A stretch of 64,000 nt of DNA from Streptomyces sp. TP-A0874 (GTDB lineage Bacteria; Actinomycetota; Actinomycetes; Streptomycetales; Streptomycetaceae), in the NCBI RefSeq assembly GCF_001748085.1, contig NZ_BBZK01000003.1, positions 124,001 to 188,000 on the forward strand. Direction: 5' to 3'. Below, piece by piece: positions 55,170 through 64,000 of this stretch; the first letter of the stretch is position 1, and every line of letters begins with the position of its first letter. The notes beneath the pieces were generated by a model. The model was not told the origin of the DNA and did not search any database. It saw only the letters and a program-made list of their open reading frames with translations. The position numbers were made by a program, and so were the translations under genes.

Positions 55170-56543
55170 TCACGCCGCCCGTTCGAGCTCGGCGTGCCGG
55201 GCGAGGAAGGAGCCGACCGAGACCGAGTCCCTGCGGTGGGGGGTGAGGGCCCGGGCCGTGCCGGCCAGTATCGAGCGGATCCGGGCCGACTGCACCTGGC
55301 GCAGCAGGTCCAGCACCCGCTCACCCGCGCTCGCGGCCTCCTCGGGCGCCCCGGCCCGGGCCAGGTCAGCCGCCAACTCCGCGGTGAACAGCGCGGTGTT
55401 CCGGGCGAAGTGCGGATCCTGCAGTGCCGCTGCCCGCCGGGCATGGTCGGCCGCCCGCCGCCACTCGCCCAGCGCCGCCCAGCACTGCGCCTCGAGCCCC
55501 TCCAGCTCGGCCTCCCCGTAGAAGGACATCCACTCCGGGTCGCCGTCGGAGGGGCCCCGCTCGAACAGGTCCCGGGCGCGTCCCAGGGCCTCCACACAAC
55601 CGGCGCGGTCGCCCAACCCGGCCCAGCCTCCGGCCTCGCGCAGGGCCAACAGCGAGAGCAGGCCCGCGGAGGGGAGCTGCTTCGCCGCCCGCTGGGCCGC
55701 CTCGGCGGCTCGCACCGCTTCCCGCGGCCGCCCCTCGTCCCGGGCGAGGAAGGCGGTGTTGCAGAAGGCGTGGGCCTCCAACGCCGCGTCGCCGGACGTC
55801 CGGGCGATGGCCAGCGCCTCGGCGTAGTGCGAGCGGGCGTCGGCGAAACGGCCCGAGTCGTGCGCCAGCCAGCCCACGGAGATGGCCAGTTCACCGGCCC
55901 CGGCGTGGATCCGGTCGCTGGTCGTCCGGCGCGGGGCCCCCGCTTCCAGCAGTGTGAAGGCGGTGCGCAGCGGTTGTTCCGCGCGGCGGTACAGGCCGTC
56001 GGCGCCGTGCTGGTCGTCGAGGAGCCGGATGCGACGCACGGCCTCCTCGACCGCCGACGCCTCGGACTCCCCGACGCGACGGGGCGGACGGGCTGGGCTC
56101 AGCCCCAGTGAGGCGGTGGCCATCGCGACCGAACCGCCGGTCATGAACGCGCGACGCAGCACGTCGCTCTCCTCGTGAGTGTCGGCAAGGGTGGGTGGTC
56201 GGGTTCCCGCAGCCGCGTCGGCGGGGGTGCGCCGTCTTCGGCCCCGCACGGTCTCTCGGGGAGAGAAGCCGAGGTCGCTGAGCGAACGCCCGGGGAACAT
56301 GTGCCGGAACACGCGCTCGTACGCGTAGTTGGGGCAGCGGATCTCTCCCGACTCGACCCGGCCGATGTACCGGGCGTCGCAGGAGACCTGCTCCCCGATG
56401 TCGCGGGCGGCCCGGCGGACCGCCGCCGCGAACTCACCGGGGGAGAGCGGACCGCGCAACTGCCTGAAGATCGTGTTCGGCCGGCGCGCGGGACTGCCGG
56501 CCCGGACCCGCGAAGACGACGAGGACGCTGTTGGCGACGCCAC
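55170..56543 (-). CDS. XRE-type regulator with TPR-like repeats and internal Tat-like motif
   Basis: 457 residues. The N-terminal segment RRPNTIFRQLRG followed by VSCDARYIGRVESGEIRCPNY is the HTH and its partner helix, as in streptomycete development-type regulators. RRAFMTGGSVAMATASLGL (about 130-150) resembles a twin-arginine signal, a peculiarity of these proteins. The C-terminal half is made of TPR-like helices (GRFADARSHYAEALAIA, AVRAAEAAQRA). GTG 56543 is preceded by AAGAAGG. Ligand and targets are unknown. Confidence 0.78.
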   Translation of the reverse strand: MASPTASSSSSRVRAGSPARRPNTIFRQLRGPLSPGEFAAAVRRAARDIGEQVSCDARYIGRVESGEIRCPNYAYERVFRHMFPGRSLSDLGFSPRETVRGRRRRTPADAAAGTRPPTLADTHEESDVLRRAFMTGGSVAMATASLGLSPARPPRRVGESEASAVEEAVRRIRLLDDQHGADGLYRRAEQPLRTAFTLLEAGAPRRTTSDRIHAGAGELAISVGWLAHDSGRFADARSHYAEALAIARTSGDAALEAHAFCNTAFLARDEGRPREAVRAAEAAQRAAKQLPSAGLLSLLALREAGGWAGLGDRAGCVEALGRARDLFERGPSDGDPEWMSFYGEAELEGLEAQCWAALGEWRRAADHARRAAALQDPHFARNTALFTAELAADLARAGAPEEAASAGERVLDLLRQVQSARIRSILAGTARALTPHRRDSVSVGSFLARHAELERAA

Positions 56544-56813
56544 GGCTGGCCTTCTTCCTGGCGGTGCTACCGCTCTGCGAGGCGGAGATCCTGCTGCCGG
56601 TCCCGAAACGCGTGAGAGACGCTGGAACGGCGAGAGGAACCGTACCGTTCGTGTTGGCTTGATCACTCAGAGTTTGGCTACAAACCGGATATCTCATCCC
56701 CGATCCGCCATGAAGCGCCATCCTTTCCAGCGGTGCGCCGCCGTAGCCGTTGACGAGTCGGCGGCGTTGAACCTTCTGCGGACGAAGGCGTTCTCAGCCG
56801 AGGAGGGTTTCCC

Positions 56814-57317
56814 TTGTTGGAGGCGGATGTGGACACGAACGACCCCCGGACGACGGTCCGTCGCCGCGGTGCCGTGGTGGCCCGGAGCGACGACTCCGAG
56901 GGCCCCTGCGACCTGGTCACCGTGCCGGCGCGCCAGGGGCTGGAGGCGGTGGACATCCTGCGCCGGCGGAACACCCCGCTCTCCCCGGAGCCCGGGGCCT
57001 CGCGCAGGCCGGCGGGCGACGGAGCCGCGACGGACGCGACCGTCCCGGTCGGCCCCGTACTGCACGACGGCGACTGCGACACCCTCGGCTTCCTGGTGCC
57101 GCCCGGCACCGCCGAGCAGTGGGACCTGCCCGGCAGCGCCTGCACCGAGACCTTCGGGCGGGGCGCGCGACTCGCCCCCGACGCGGCCCCGCCGGTCGAC
57201 GGCACCGGCTGGCTGGTGCCGCCGGAGGACGCCGAGACGGTGACCGATCCGGCAGCGCTCCGGGACGCCCTCGGGGAGGCCGCGCGGGTGATCGAGGCAG
57301 CCGACCGCTGCCGCTGA
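56814..57317 (+). CDS. Small conserved actinobacterial protein, relative of the 46116 gene
   Basis: 167 residues from TTG with GGAGGG upstream (GTG at 56829 is also possible). The core FLVPPGTAEQW and GWLVPPEDAETVTDPAALRDAL repeats the VPPGTA/WLVPP pattern of the streptomycete primase-polymerase-like family. No catalytic residues can be named. It lies divergently from the XRE-TPR gene and before the spermidine-synthase-like gene. Confidence 0.55.
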   Translation: MLEADVDTNDPRTTVRRRGAVVARSDDSEGPCDLVTVPARQGLEAVDILRRRNTPLSPEPGASRRPAGDGAATDATVPVGPVLHDGDCDTLGFLVPPGTAEQWDLPGSACTETFGRGARLAPDAAPPVDGTGWLVPPEDAETVTDPAALRDALGEAARVIEAADRCR

Positions 57318-57351
57318 ACCGTCCTGGTGGCCGGCCGGGGATACTGGTGCC

Positions 57352-58230
57352 ATGGCGAAGGGCGGACGGCGTGCCGAGCGCGGCCCGGGCCGAAGCGCCC
57401 GGGAACGGATCACCGAGCGGGTGGACCGCGGTCTCGCCGAGCTGGTCCCGGACCGGGACCGGCCGGGCGGCTGGACCCTGCTCATCGACGGCGCGCCGCA
57501 GTCCCACGTGGACCTCGACGACCCCACCCGCCTCGAGTTCGCCTACCAGCGCAGGCTCGGCCACATCGCGGACCTCGCCGCATCGCCCGGGCGACCGCTG
57601 AACGCACTCCACCTGGGCGGCGGGGCCTTCACGCTGGCCCGCTACATCGCCGCCACCCGGCCCCGCTCCACCCAGCGGGTCGTGGAGTTGGACGGGGCGC
57701 TGATCGATCTGGTGCGCCGAGCACTGCCGTTGGAGCGCGGCTGGCGGATCCGGGTGCACAGCGCCGACGCCCGGAACGCCCTGACGAGGGTGGCGGACGG
57801 TTGGGCCGATCTGGTCATCACCGACGTCTTCGACGGCGCCCGCACCCCCGCCCACCTCAGCAGCACCGAGTTCGCCGCCGAGGTCCGCCGGACGCTCCGG
57901 CCCGGCGGTCAGTACGCGCTGAACCTCACCGACGGCCCGCCGCTGGCCCATCTGCGCGGGCAGATCGCCACCCTCGCCAGCGTCTTCCCGGAGCTGTCCG
58001 TGGTGGCCGATCCGGCGGTACTGCGCGGCAGGCGCTTCGGGAACGCCGTGCTCCTGGCCGCCGACCGCCCACTGCCGCTCGCCGAGCTGACCCGGCGCGC
58101 CGCTGGCGACCCGCACCCCGGCCGGGTCGAACACGGCCGGGCGCTCGCCGACTTCACCGGCGGCGCCGCCGCCGTCCACGACTCCGGGGCCCGGCCTTCA
58201 CCACCGCCACCGCCCGGCACCTTCGGCTGA
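57352..58230 (+). CDS. Spermidine-synthase-like class I methyltransferase-fold protein
   Basis: 292 residues. The Rossmann motif LHLGGGAFTLARYI near 87-100, VVELDGALIDLVR and ITDVFDGARTP match polyamine aminopropyltransferase-like proteins. The cofactor would be S-adenosylmethionine or its decarboxylated form. No membrane helices, unlike many long actinomycete spermidine-synthase homologues, and the C-terminal 30 residues are Pro-rich. The substrate is uncertain. Confidence 0.75.
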   Translation: MAKGGRRAERGPGRSARERITERVDRGLAELVPDRDRPGGWTLLIDGAPQSHVDLDDPTRLEFAYQRRLGHIADLAASPGRPLNALHLGGGAFTLARYIAATRPRSTQRVVELDGALIDLVRRALPLERGWRIRVHSADARNALTRVADGWADLVITDVFDGARTPAHLSSTEFAAEVRRTLRPGGQYALNLTDGPPLAHLRGQIATLASVFPELSVVADPAVLRGRRFGNAVLLAADRPLPLAELTRRAAGDPHPGRVEHGRALADFTGGAAAVHDSGARPSPPPPPGTFG

Positions 58231-58243
58231 TCGGGATACGGCG

Positions 58244-58282
58244 GCGCGCCCCGGCAGTCCCCTTCTCCGGGCCGGGGCGCGC
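58244..58282. terminator. Bidirectional terminator between convergent genes
   Basis: An 11-bp stem GCGCGCCCCGG/CCGGGGCGCGC with a 17-base loop lies between the stop of the spermidine-synthase-like gene and that of bglC. Confidence 0.75.
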
Positions 58283-58294
58283 TAGGAACGCGGG

Positions 58295-59695
58295 CTACCC
58301 CTCCGCGGGCAGCCGACCGCCGCGGGCCACCTCGGCGTACCAGCGCGCGCTCGACTTCGGCGTGCGCTTCTGGGTGGCGTAGTCGACGTACACCGCGCCG
58401 AACCGCTTGCTGTAGCCGTACGCCCATTCGAAGTTGTCCAGCAGCGACCACAGGAAGTAGCCGCGGACATCGGCGCCGTCCGCGATCGCCCGCTGTACCG
58501 CTGCGAGGTGGCTGCGCAGGTAGGCGATCCGCTCCGGGTCGTGCACGGCGCCGTCGGCGTCGGGCTCGTCCTGGTAGGCGGCACCGTTCTCGCTGACCAG
58601 CAGTGGCAGCCCGGGAACCTCCCGGGTGAACCGCATCAGCAGGTCGTGCAGTCCGCTCGGGTCGACCGACCACTCCATCGAGGTGAGATCCCCGGGCGGC
58701 TGGTGGAAGGCGACGTTCTCCGCGCCGACCCACGGTGAGTGCTCGCTCGCCCCGTGGCCGTCCCTCCTGGGAGCCTCCCCCTCGGCGGTCGCCGAGACCA
58801 CCGTGGGCGTGTAGTAGTTGATGCCCAGGGCGTCGATCGGGTGCTTGATCACGGCCAGGTCGCCGTCCTGTACGTACGACCAGTCGGTGATCCCCGCAGT
58901 GTCGTCGAGGAGATCCGCCGGGTAGCTGCCGTGCAGCATCGGATCGCTGAAGACGCGGGTCGCCAGGGCGTCGATCCGCCGCTGCGCGTCGACGTCCCCG
59001 GCGGACTCGGTGAGCGGACGGACCACGGCGGCGTTCAGGCTGACCGAGATCTTCCCCCGGGGCGGCAGCGCCGTGCGGAGTGCCTGCGCTCCGAGGCCGT
59101 GCGCCAAGTTGAGGTGGTGCGCCGCGCGCAGCGCCGACTCCGGCTCGGTCCGGCCCGGGGCGTGCACCCCCGAGGCGTAGCCCAGGAAGGCGCTGCACCA
59201 CGGCTCGTTGAGCGTGGTCCACATCTCCACCCGGTCGCCGAGCGCCTCGCCGACGAGCGCCGCGTACTCGGCGAACCGGTAGGCGGTGTCCCGCTCCGGC
59301 CAGCCGCCGGCCGTCTCCAGTTCCTGGGGCAGGTCCCAGTGGTAGAGCGTCAGCAGCGGCTGGATCCCCTTGGCCAGCAGTTCGTCGACGAGCGCGCGGT
59401 AGAAGTCGAGGCCGCGCTGGACGGCCGGCCCGCGGCCGGTGGGCTGCACCCGCGGCCAGGAGACGGAGAAACGGTAGGAGCCCAGGCCCAGTTCGGACAT
59501 GAGGGCGACGTCCTCGCGCCACCGGTGGTAATGGTCCGTCGCCACGTCACCGGTGTCACCCCCGAGCACCTTCCCCGGGGTGTGGCTGAAGGTGTCCCAG
59601 ATGGACGGGGTGCGGCCGTCCTCCTGCGCCGCGCCTTCGATCTGGTAGGCGGCGGTCGCCGCGCCCCAGAGGAAATCAGACGGAAAAGCAGTCAT
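58295..59695 (-). CDS. bglC: GH1 beta-glucosidase (BglC-type)
   Basis: 466 residues, family 1 glycoside hydrolase. The opening [15 protein letters not shown] is classical. The acid/base Glu is in TLNEPW and the nucleophile Glu in SENGAAY, so it is active. No signal peptide: it splits cellobiose and cello-oligosaccharides inside the cell after uptake by CebEFG. The ATG at 59695 is preceded by GGGAG, which is part of a CebR box, so repressor and ribosome share the sequence. Confidence 0.92.
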   Translation of the reverse strand: MTAFPSDFLWGAATAAYQIEGAAQEDGRTPSIWDTFSHTPGKVLGGDTGDVATDHYHRWREDVALMSELGLGSYRFSVSWPRVQPTGRGPAVQRGLDFYRALVDELLAKGIQPLLTLYHWDLPQELETAGGWPERDTAYRFAEYAALVGEALGDRVEMWTTLNEPWCSAFLGYASGVHAPGRTEPESALRAAHHLNLAHGLGAQALRTALPPRGKISVSLNAAVVRPLTESAGDVDAQRRIDALATRVFSDPMLHGSYPADLLDDTAGITDWSYVQDGDLAVIKHPIDALGINYYTPTVVSATAEGEAPRRDGHGASEHSPWVGAENVAFHQPPGDLTSMEWSVDPSGLHDLLMRFTREVPGLPLLVSENGAAYQDEPDADGAVHDPERIAYLRSHLAAVQRAIADGADVRGYFLWSLLDNFEWAYGYSKRFGAVYVDYATQKRTPKSSARWYAEVARGGRLPAEG

Positions 59696-59708
59696 GGAAG
59701 CGCTCCCA
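59695..59708. promoter_or_regulatory. CebR box overlapping the bglC start
   Basis: TGGGAGCGCTTCCA on the minus strand differs by one base from the TGGGAGCGCTCCCA consensus. Its last base is the A of the bglC ATG and its GGGAG serves as the ribosome site. Confidence 0.75.
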
Positions 59709-59796
59709 TTAGAAGTCGGGTGTGGTGGACGGGATCGGGACGAGGGAAGGTCGCGCTGAACCGCGGACCGGGGCGGCTGCGGGCCGGCAGGATCGG

Positions 59797-60648
59797 TCAA
59801 CCCTTGACCGCGCCCTGCATGATGCCGCCGACGATCTGCTTGCCGAACACCGTGAAGGCGAGCAGTAGGGGAAGCGTACCCAGCAGCGCCCCGGCCATGA
59901 TCACCGATTGGTCGGGGATGTAACCCCGCCCCAGTCCGGTGAGGGCGACCTGCACGGTCGGGTTGTCCTGCGTCAGCGCGATGATCGGCCAGAAGAAGTC
60001 GTTCCATGCCTGGACGAAGGTGAGCAGCCCCAGCACCGCCATGGCCGGTCTCGCGGCGGGGAAGACGACGTGCCAGACGACCCGCAGACTGCTCGCCCCG
60101 TCGACCCGCGCCGCCTCGATGATCTCGGTCGGCAGCGCCTCGGTGAGGTACTGCCGCATGAAGAACACGCCGAACGCGGTGACCAGGGTCGGCAGGACCA
60201 CCGCCTGGAGCTGGTTGGTCCACTCCAGCTTCGCGACGACCATGAACAGCGGCACCACCGACAACTGCGGCGGGATCATCATGGTGCCGATGGTCAGCAG
60301 CAGCAGAAGGTTGCGGAACCGGAAGCGCAGCTTGGCGAAGGCGAAGCCGGCGATGGTGGAGAAGAGCACCGTGCCGACGGTGATGGTGCCGGCGACCAGC
60401 AGCGTGTTCCACAGGGCGAGCCCCATGTTGGCGTCGCTCCAGGCCAGCTCCAGGTTGCGGAACAGGTTCCCGCCGAACCAGAAGGGCGGAGGGGTCTCGG
60501 CGAGCCGGGTGTTGGTCCGGGAGGCGGCGACGGCCGTCCACACCAGTGGGAAGAGCGACCCGGCGGTGAAGAGGATCAGCACCGCGTAGGCGAACTTCCC
60601 GGCGTGCAGCTGTCCGCCGGCGCGGTTGGCTCTCATGGCGCCCTTCAT
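59797..60648 (-). CDS. cebG: Cellobiose ABC transporter permease CebG
   Basis: 283 residues, six membrane helices, MalG-type EAA loop [23 protein letters not shown]. Forms the channel with CebF. The ATG overlaps the cebF stop (ATGA) with GGGGAGGAG upstream. The ATPase is not in this operon; in streptomycetes a shared MsiK serves many sugar importers. Confidence 0.87.
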   Translation of the reverse strand: MKGAMRANRAGGQLHAGKFAYAVLILFTAGSLFPLVWTAVAASRTNTRLAETPPPFWFGGNLFRNLELAWSDANMGLALWNTLLVAGTITVGTVLFSTIAGFAFAKLRFRFRNLLLLLTIGTMMIPPQLSVVPLFMVVAKLEWTNQLQAVVLPTLVTAFGVFFMRQYLTEALPTEIIEAARVDGASSLRVVWHVVFPAARPAMAVLGLLTFVQAWNDFFWPIIALTQDNPTVQVALTGLGRGYIPDQSVIMAGALLGTLPLLLAFTVFGKQIVGGIMQGAVKG

Positions 60649-61628
60649 CGGCTCCTCCCCAGCCGCCGGGTGATCAGCCAGTTGACCAGGCCGATCAGAA
60701 GCAGGATCAGGAACATCGACCAGGCGATGGCGGCGGCCCGGCCGAGGTGGAAGTTGAACCAGCCCTGCTCGTACATGTAGAGCCCCAGGGTCTGGAACTG
60801 GTGCGAGGCGCCGCCCTTCTCGCCGCCCGGGCCGCCGAAGAGCAGCGGCTCACCGAAGAGCTGGGTGGCGCCGATCGTCGACACCACGATGGTGAACAGG
60901 ATCGTCGGCCGCAGCGACGGGATGGTCACATGGAGGAACTGCTGCCAGCGGGAGGCGCCGTCCAGCGCGGCGGACTCGTAGAGGTCCTGCGGTACGGCCT
61001 GCATCGCCGCCAGGTAGATCAGGGTGTTGTAGCCCGTCCAGCGCCAGATCACGATCGAGGAGACCGCCAGCTGGGAGGCCCAGGTGCCGTTCTGCCAGTC
61101 GATGGTGTCGATCCCCGCCATGCCCAGCAGCCAGTTGACCATCCCGTAGTCGCGGCCGAAGAGCAGCACGAAGACGAGCGTCGCGGCGGCCACCGAGGTG
61201 GCGTAAGGGGTCAGCATCGCCACCCGGAAGAAGGCGGAGCCGCGCAGTCTGTAGTTGAGCAGATGGGCCAGGCCGAGGGCCATCAGCAGCTGCGGGACGG
61301 TGGAGATCACCCCGATGGTGAAGGTGTTGCGCAGGGCGTTCCAGAAGAACTCGTCCTCCAGCAGCCGGGTGTAGTTGTGCAGCCCGACCCACTCCATCGT
61401 GGTCGGGTCGTGCAACGACACGCTGTGCAGGGACGACCAGCCCGTGTAGAGCAGTGGGAAGAGGCCGAATGCGGTGAAGAAGAGGAAGAAGGGCGCTACG
61501 AAGGCGTACGGGCTCCACTTGACGTCGCGGCGGTAGCGGCGGCTGCGGCGCCGCGCCTCGCGGTCTGCGCGGAGGGCCGCGCCCCCCTGCCCGGCAGGGG
61601 GCGCGGCCGTACGGGACTCGACTGCCAT
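60645..61628 (-). CDS. cebF: Cellobiose ABC transporter permease CebF
   Basis: 327 residues. A basic 35-residue N-terminal region precedes six helices (first [20 protein letters not shown]). The EAA loop is [23 protein letters not shown]. MalF-type partner of CebG. It is separated by a four-base gap from cebE. Confidence 0.87.
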   Translation of the reverse strand: MAVESRTAAPPAGQGGAALRADREARRRSRRYRRDVKWSPYAFVAPFFLFFTAFGLFPLLYTGWSSLHSVSLHDPTTMEWVGLHNYTRLLEDEFFWNALRNTFTIGVISTVPQLLMALGLAHLLNYRLRGSAFFRVAMLTPYATSVAAATLVFVLLFGRDYGMVNWLLGMAGIDTIDWQNGTWASQLAVSSIVIWRWTGYNTLIYLAAMQAVPQDLYESAALDGASRWQQFLHVTIPSLRPTILFTIVVSTIGATQLFGEPLLFGGPGGEKGGASHQFQTLGLYMYEQGWFNFHLGRAAAIAWSMFLILLLIGLVNWLITRRLGRSR

Positions 61629-61632
61629 CGGG

Positions 61633-62949
61633 TCACTTGTCCAGCAGGTTCTCGATGTTCTTCAGCGCCGCCGACCAGCCCTCGGCGGGTGACTTGCCCT
61701 GCTGCTCGACCTGGAGAACGCCCACGTCGACGATGGCGGTCTGGATCGGCTGGTCCTTCGCACCCAGCAGCAGGGTCGGGGCGTTCTCGGCCGCCTCGAC
61801 GAAGATCTGGCCGATGGGGGCGTTGTCGAAGTACTCGTGCTTGGCGTCCTTGACTTCGGGTAGTTCGTAGGCCGCCTGGGAGCTGGGGAAGCTGCCCTGT
61901 TTGGCGAAGAGCTTGGCCTGCTGCTCCGGCGCGGTCAGCCAGGTGGCGAGCTTGATCGCCTCCTTCTTGTTCTTCGCGGCTTCCGGCACGGAGAGGAAGG
62001 AGCCGCCCCAGTTGGCCGGCTGCGGGGCCTGCGCGACGTCCCACTTGTCCGCGGCCTTCTCCCCGGCCTTCTCCTTGATGTAGCCGAGCATCCACGGCGG
62101 GCAGACGACACTGGCGAACCGCCCGTTGGCGTAGGCCTGGTCCCAGCTCTTGTCGAACTGCTTGAGCTTCGCGGTCATCTTCCCCTTGACGGCCTCCATC
62201 GCCAGGTCCCACGACGCCTTGACGGCCGGGCTGTCCTCGTAGATCAGCTCGCCGTCCGCGTCGTAGTAGCGCTCGGGGCTGCCGGAGATCGCGCCGTTGT
62301 AGACGCCGCCGGCGGAGTCCGTGAACACCGTGCCGGAGGGGGCCTTCTCCATGTACTTCCGGCCGGTGTCGATGTACTTCTCCCAGTCGCCCGCCCAGAG
62401 CTTGCCGACCTCATCCCGGTCGGTGGGCAGGCCGGCCTTCTCGAAGAGGTCCTTGCGGTAGCAGACGGCCATCGGCCCGATGTCGGTGCCGAGGCCGATG
62501 ACCCTGCCGTCCTCGGTGGTCCCCTGGGCGAGCTTCCAGTCGAGGAAGTCCCCGGTGTTGACGCCCTTCTCCTTGCCGAGGTCGACGAACTTGTCGCCGT
62601 GCAGGGCGGTGGTCTCCGCGATGTTGCCGACTTCGACGGCCTGGATGTCCTGGAGGCCGCTGCCGGCGCCCAGGTGGGTCAACAACTGCGTGTAGTACTG
62701 GTCGCTTCGCTCGATCGAGGTTTCCTTGATGGTGACGCCGGGGTTCAACTTCTCGTACTCGTCGTAGAGCCCGGCCTGCTTGTAGCCGAAGACCCCGAAG
62801 ACGCCGATCGTGATGACTTTCTTGCCGTCCTTGCCGGAGCTGGCGGAACCTCCGTCGTCTCCGTCGTCGGCGCAGCCGCCGAGCAGGCCGATGCCCAGGG
62901 CCGTGACCGCCGCGAGCGTCACCGCCCGCCGCGTCCGAGTAGTGCCCAT
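61633..62949 (-). CDS. cebE: Cello-oligosaccharide-binding lipoprotein CebE
   Basis: 438 residues. Lipoprotein signal with lipobox LLGGC near 24-28, then a family-1 sugar-binding fold. AGGAGG lies immediately before the ATG. It captures cellobiose or cellotriose outside the membrane. It is the first gene of the leftward cebEFG-bglC operon, with a CebR box 108 bases upstream. Confidence 0.87.
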   Translation of the reverse strand: MGTTRTRRAVTLAAVTALGIGLLGGCADDGDDGGSASSGKDGKKVITIGVFGVFGYKQAGLYDEYEKLNPGVTIKETSIERSDQYYTQLLTHLGAGSGLQDIQAVEVGNIAETTALHGDKFVDLGKEKGVNTGDFLDWKLAQGTTEDGRVIGLGTDIGPMAVCYRKDLFEKAGLPTDRDEVGKLWAGDWEKYIDTGRKYMEKAPSGTVFTDSAGGVYNGAISGSPERYYDADGELIYEDSPAVKASWDLAMEAVKGKMTAKLKQFDKSWDQAYANGRFASVVCPPWMLGYIKEKAGEKAADKWDVAQAPQPANWGGSFLSVPEAAKNKKEAIKLATWLTAPEQQAKLFAKQGSFPSSQAAYELPEVKDAKHEYFDNAPIGQIFVEAAENAPTLLLGAKDQPIQTAIVDVGVLQVEQQGKSPAEGWSAALKNIENLLDK

Positions 62950-63057
62950 CAGTCCTCCTAGCGCCCTGACGTTCGCTCCCGGCCGGGAATGCTCGTGGGG
63001 AAGCTTGTACTGAGGCTCGGGCGGGGAACGTACGGGATGTGTATGAGTCAGGTACCG

Positions 63058-63071
63058 TGGGAGCGCTCCCA
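63058..63071. promoter_or_regulatory. CebR box upstream of cebE
   Basis: The perfect 14-bp palindrome TGGGAGCGCTCCCA lies in the cebE-cebR divergent region (62950-63201) and equals the known CebR operator. Confidence 0.9.
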
Positions 63072-63201
63072 AAAGTGATGTGTTGAAGGGTTGCCGCTAC
63101 TCGGTGGAGTGTCAAGGCCGTCGGCATGACGAACTCGCCGCAACGGGAGTGATGTTGAATGGCGCGGAGGCGCCGGAATCGGCTTGTGGCTGGAGGCGGT
63201 C

Positions 63202-64000
63202 ATGTCGGCGATGGGAAAGCGTGGTGCGAGGCCCACCCTTGAGGAGGTCGCCGCGCGGGCCGGGGTGGGCCGCGGCACGGTCTCACGAGTGATCAACGAG
63301 TCACCCCGGGTCAGCGCCCGGACCAGGGAGGTCGTGCAGAACGCCATCGCCGAACTCGGCTACGTGCCCAACCGCGCGGCCCGTGCCCTGGCGGCCAACC
63401 GGACCGACGCCGTCGCGCTCGTGGTCCCGGAGGCCGAGACCCGCCTCTTCGCCGAGCCGTACTTCTCCGGCATCATCCGCGGGGTCGGCTCGGAGCTCGC
63501 CGATACCGAAATGCAACTTCTGCTCACCCTGATCCGCACCCCTAAGGAGCGGGACCGCTTCGCCTCCTACCTCGCCGCGCACCGGGTCGACGGCGTCCTC
63601 CTGGTCTCCGTGCACGCCGACGACCCGCTGCCCGACCTGCTGGAGCGGATCGGGATGCCGGCGGTGCTCAGCGGGCGTCGGGCCGCCGGCGAGTCGGTCT
63701 CCTACGTGGACTCCGACAACGTCGGCGGTGCCGGCGCCGCAGTCGAGCACCTGATCGAGCGGGGGCGGCGCGCGGTCGGCACGATCACCGGGCCGCTCGA
63801 CATGTACGTCGCCGAATGCCGCTTGGACGGCTATCGCCGGGCGCTCGCGGCCGGTGGCCGGGAGGTGGACGAACAGCTGGTGGCCGTGGGCGACTTCACC
63901 GAGGACGGCGGACGCCGCGCCATGCGGCAACTGCTCGACCGCAGGCCGGACCTGGACGCCGTGTTCTGCGCCTCCGACCTGATGGCCTCCGGTGCCCGCC
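63202..64000 (+). CDS. cebR: LacI-family repressor CebR, 3' truncated by the window
   Basis: 266 residues visible, open to the right edge. The HTH is PTLEEVAARAGVGRGTVSRVIN at about 11-32, cut here at VIN, followed by the minor-groove hinge (VPNRAARALAANRT). The periplasmic-binding-like domain begins with VALVVPEAE. GGAGGCGG lies before the ATG. It is divergent from cebE and is expected to bind the two boxes here, releasing them on cellobiose. Confidence 0.92.
   Translation, partial: MSAMGKRGARPTLEEVAARAGVGRGTVSRVINESPRVSARTREVVQNAIAELGYVPNRAARALAANRTDAVALVVPEAETRLFAEPYFSGIIRGVGSELADTEMQLLLTLIRTPKERDRFASYLAAHRVDGVLLVSVHADDPLPDLLERIGMPAVLSGRRAAGESVSYVDSDNVGGAGAAVEHLIERGRRAVGTITGPLDMYVAECRLDGYRRALAAGGREVDEQLVAVGDFTEDGGRRAMRQLLDRRPDLDAVFCASDLMASGAR

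Overview
This is a very GC-rich actinomycete chromosome segment. Codons end mostly in G or C, GTG starts are frequent, genes are coupled by ATGA/GTGA overlaps, and a ceb cellobiose operon carries classical TGGGAGCGCTCCCA boxes. Streptomycetaceae or a close relative is the most likely source; the species cannot be fixed from the sequence. No rRNA, CRISPR array or intact transposase was seen.

Region 1 (1-25.4 kb) is the right-hand part of a hybrid polyketide / non-ribosomal peptide cluster, all on the + strand. It opens inside a PKS gene (ER-KR-ACP end). Then come a KS-AT-DH-KR-ACP module, a non-reducing KS-AT-carrier module ending in an epimerisation-like domain, and an NRPS with C, degenerate A, N-methyltransferase, PCP and thioesterase. 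Behind it lie a type II thioesterase, a complete acyl-CoA carboxylase (beta, epsilon, alpha) and a free-standing adenylation domain with an intact, threonine-like code. An MFS exporter and a TetR regulator close the cluster. The intact A domain probably loads the PCP whose own A domain has decayed. The carboxylase probably makes an alkylmalonyl-CoA extender. The last PKS module leaves a beta-keto group next to an N-methylated residue, so a beta-ketoamide or tetramate-type end is possible.

Region 2 (25.4-28.4 kb) holds a MATE exporter, a SpoIIE-type phosphatase and tRNA-Lys(CUU). Region 3 (28.4-46 kb) lies between two identical tRNA-Lys genes. It contains an IclR regulator, an EhuBCDA-type ABC importer, DUF3830, an amidase, a D-2-hydroxyacid dehydrogenase and two maleate isomerase / Asp-Glu racemase-like proteins, which look like one uptake-and-catabolism locus. 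A luciferase-like oxidoreductase, a PAS-GGDEF-EAL protein, a secreted M6-type metalloprotease and a TetR-MmpL pair follow.

Region 4 (46-58.3 kb) holds small actinobacterial proteins, a leucine-rich-repeat protein and a three-gene operon that looks like a Dna2-type nuclease-helicase split into subunits. After it come a PAP2 membrane protein, a short inverted-repeat (MITE-like) element, a histidine phosphatase, an XRE-TPR regulator and a spermidine-synthase-like protein. Region 5 (58.3-64 kb) is the cellobiose operon cebEFG-bglC with divergent cebR, which runs off the right edge.
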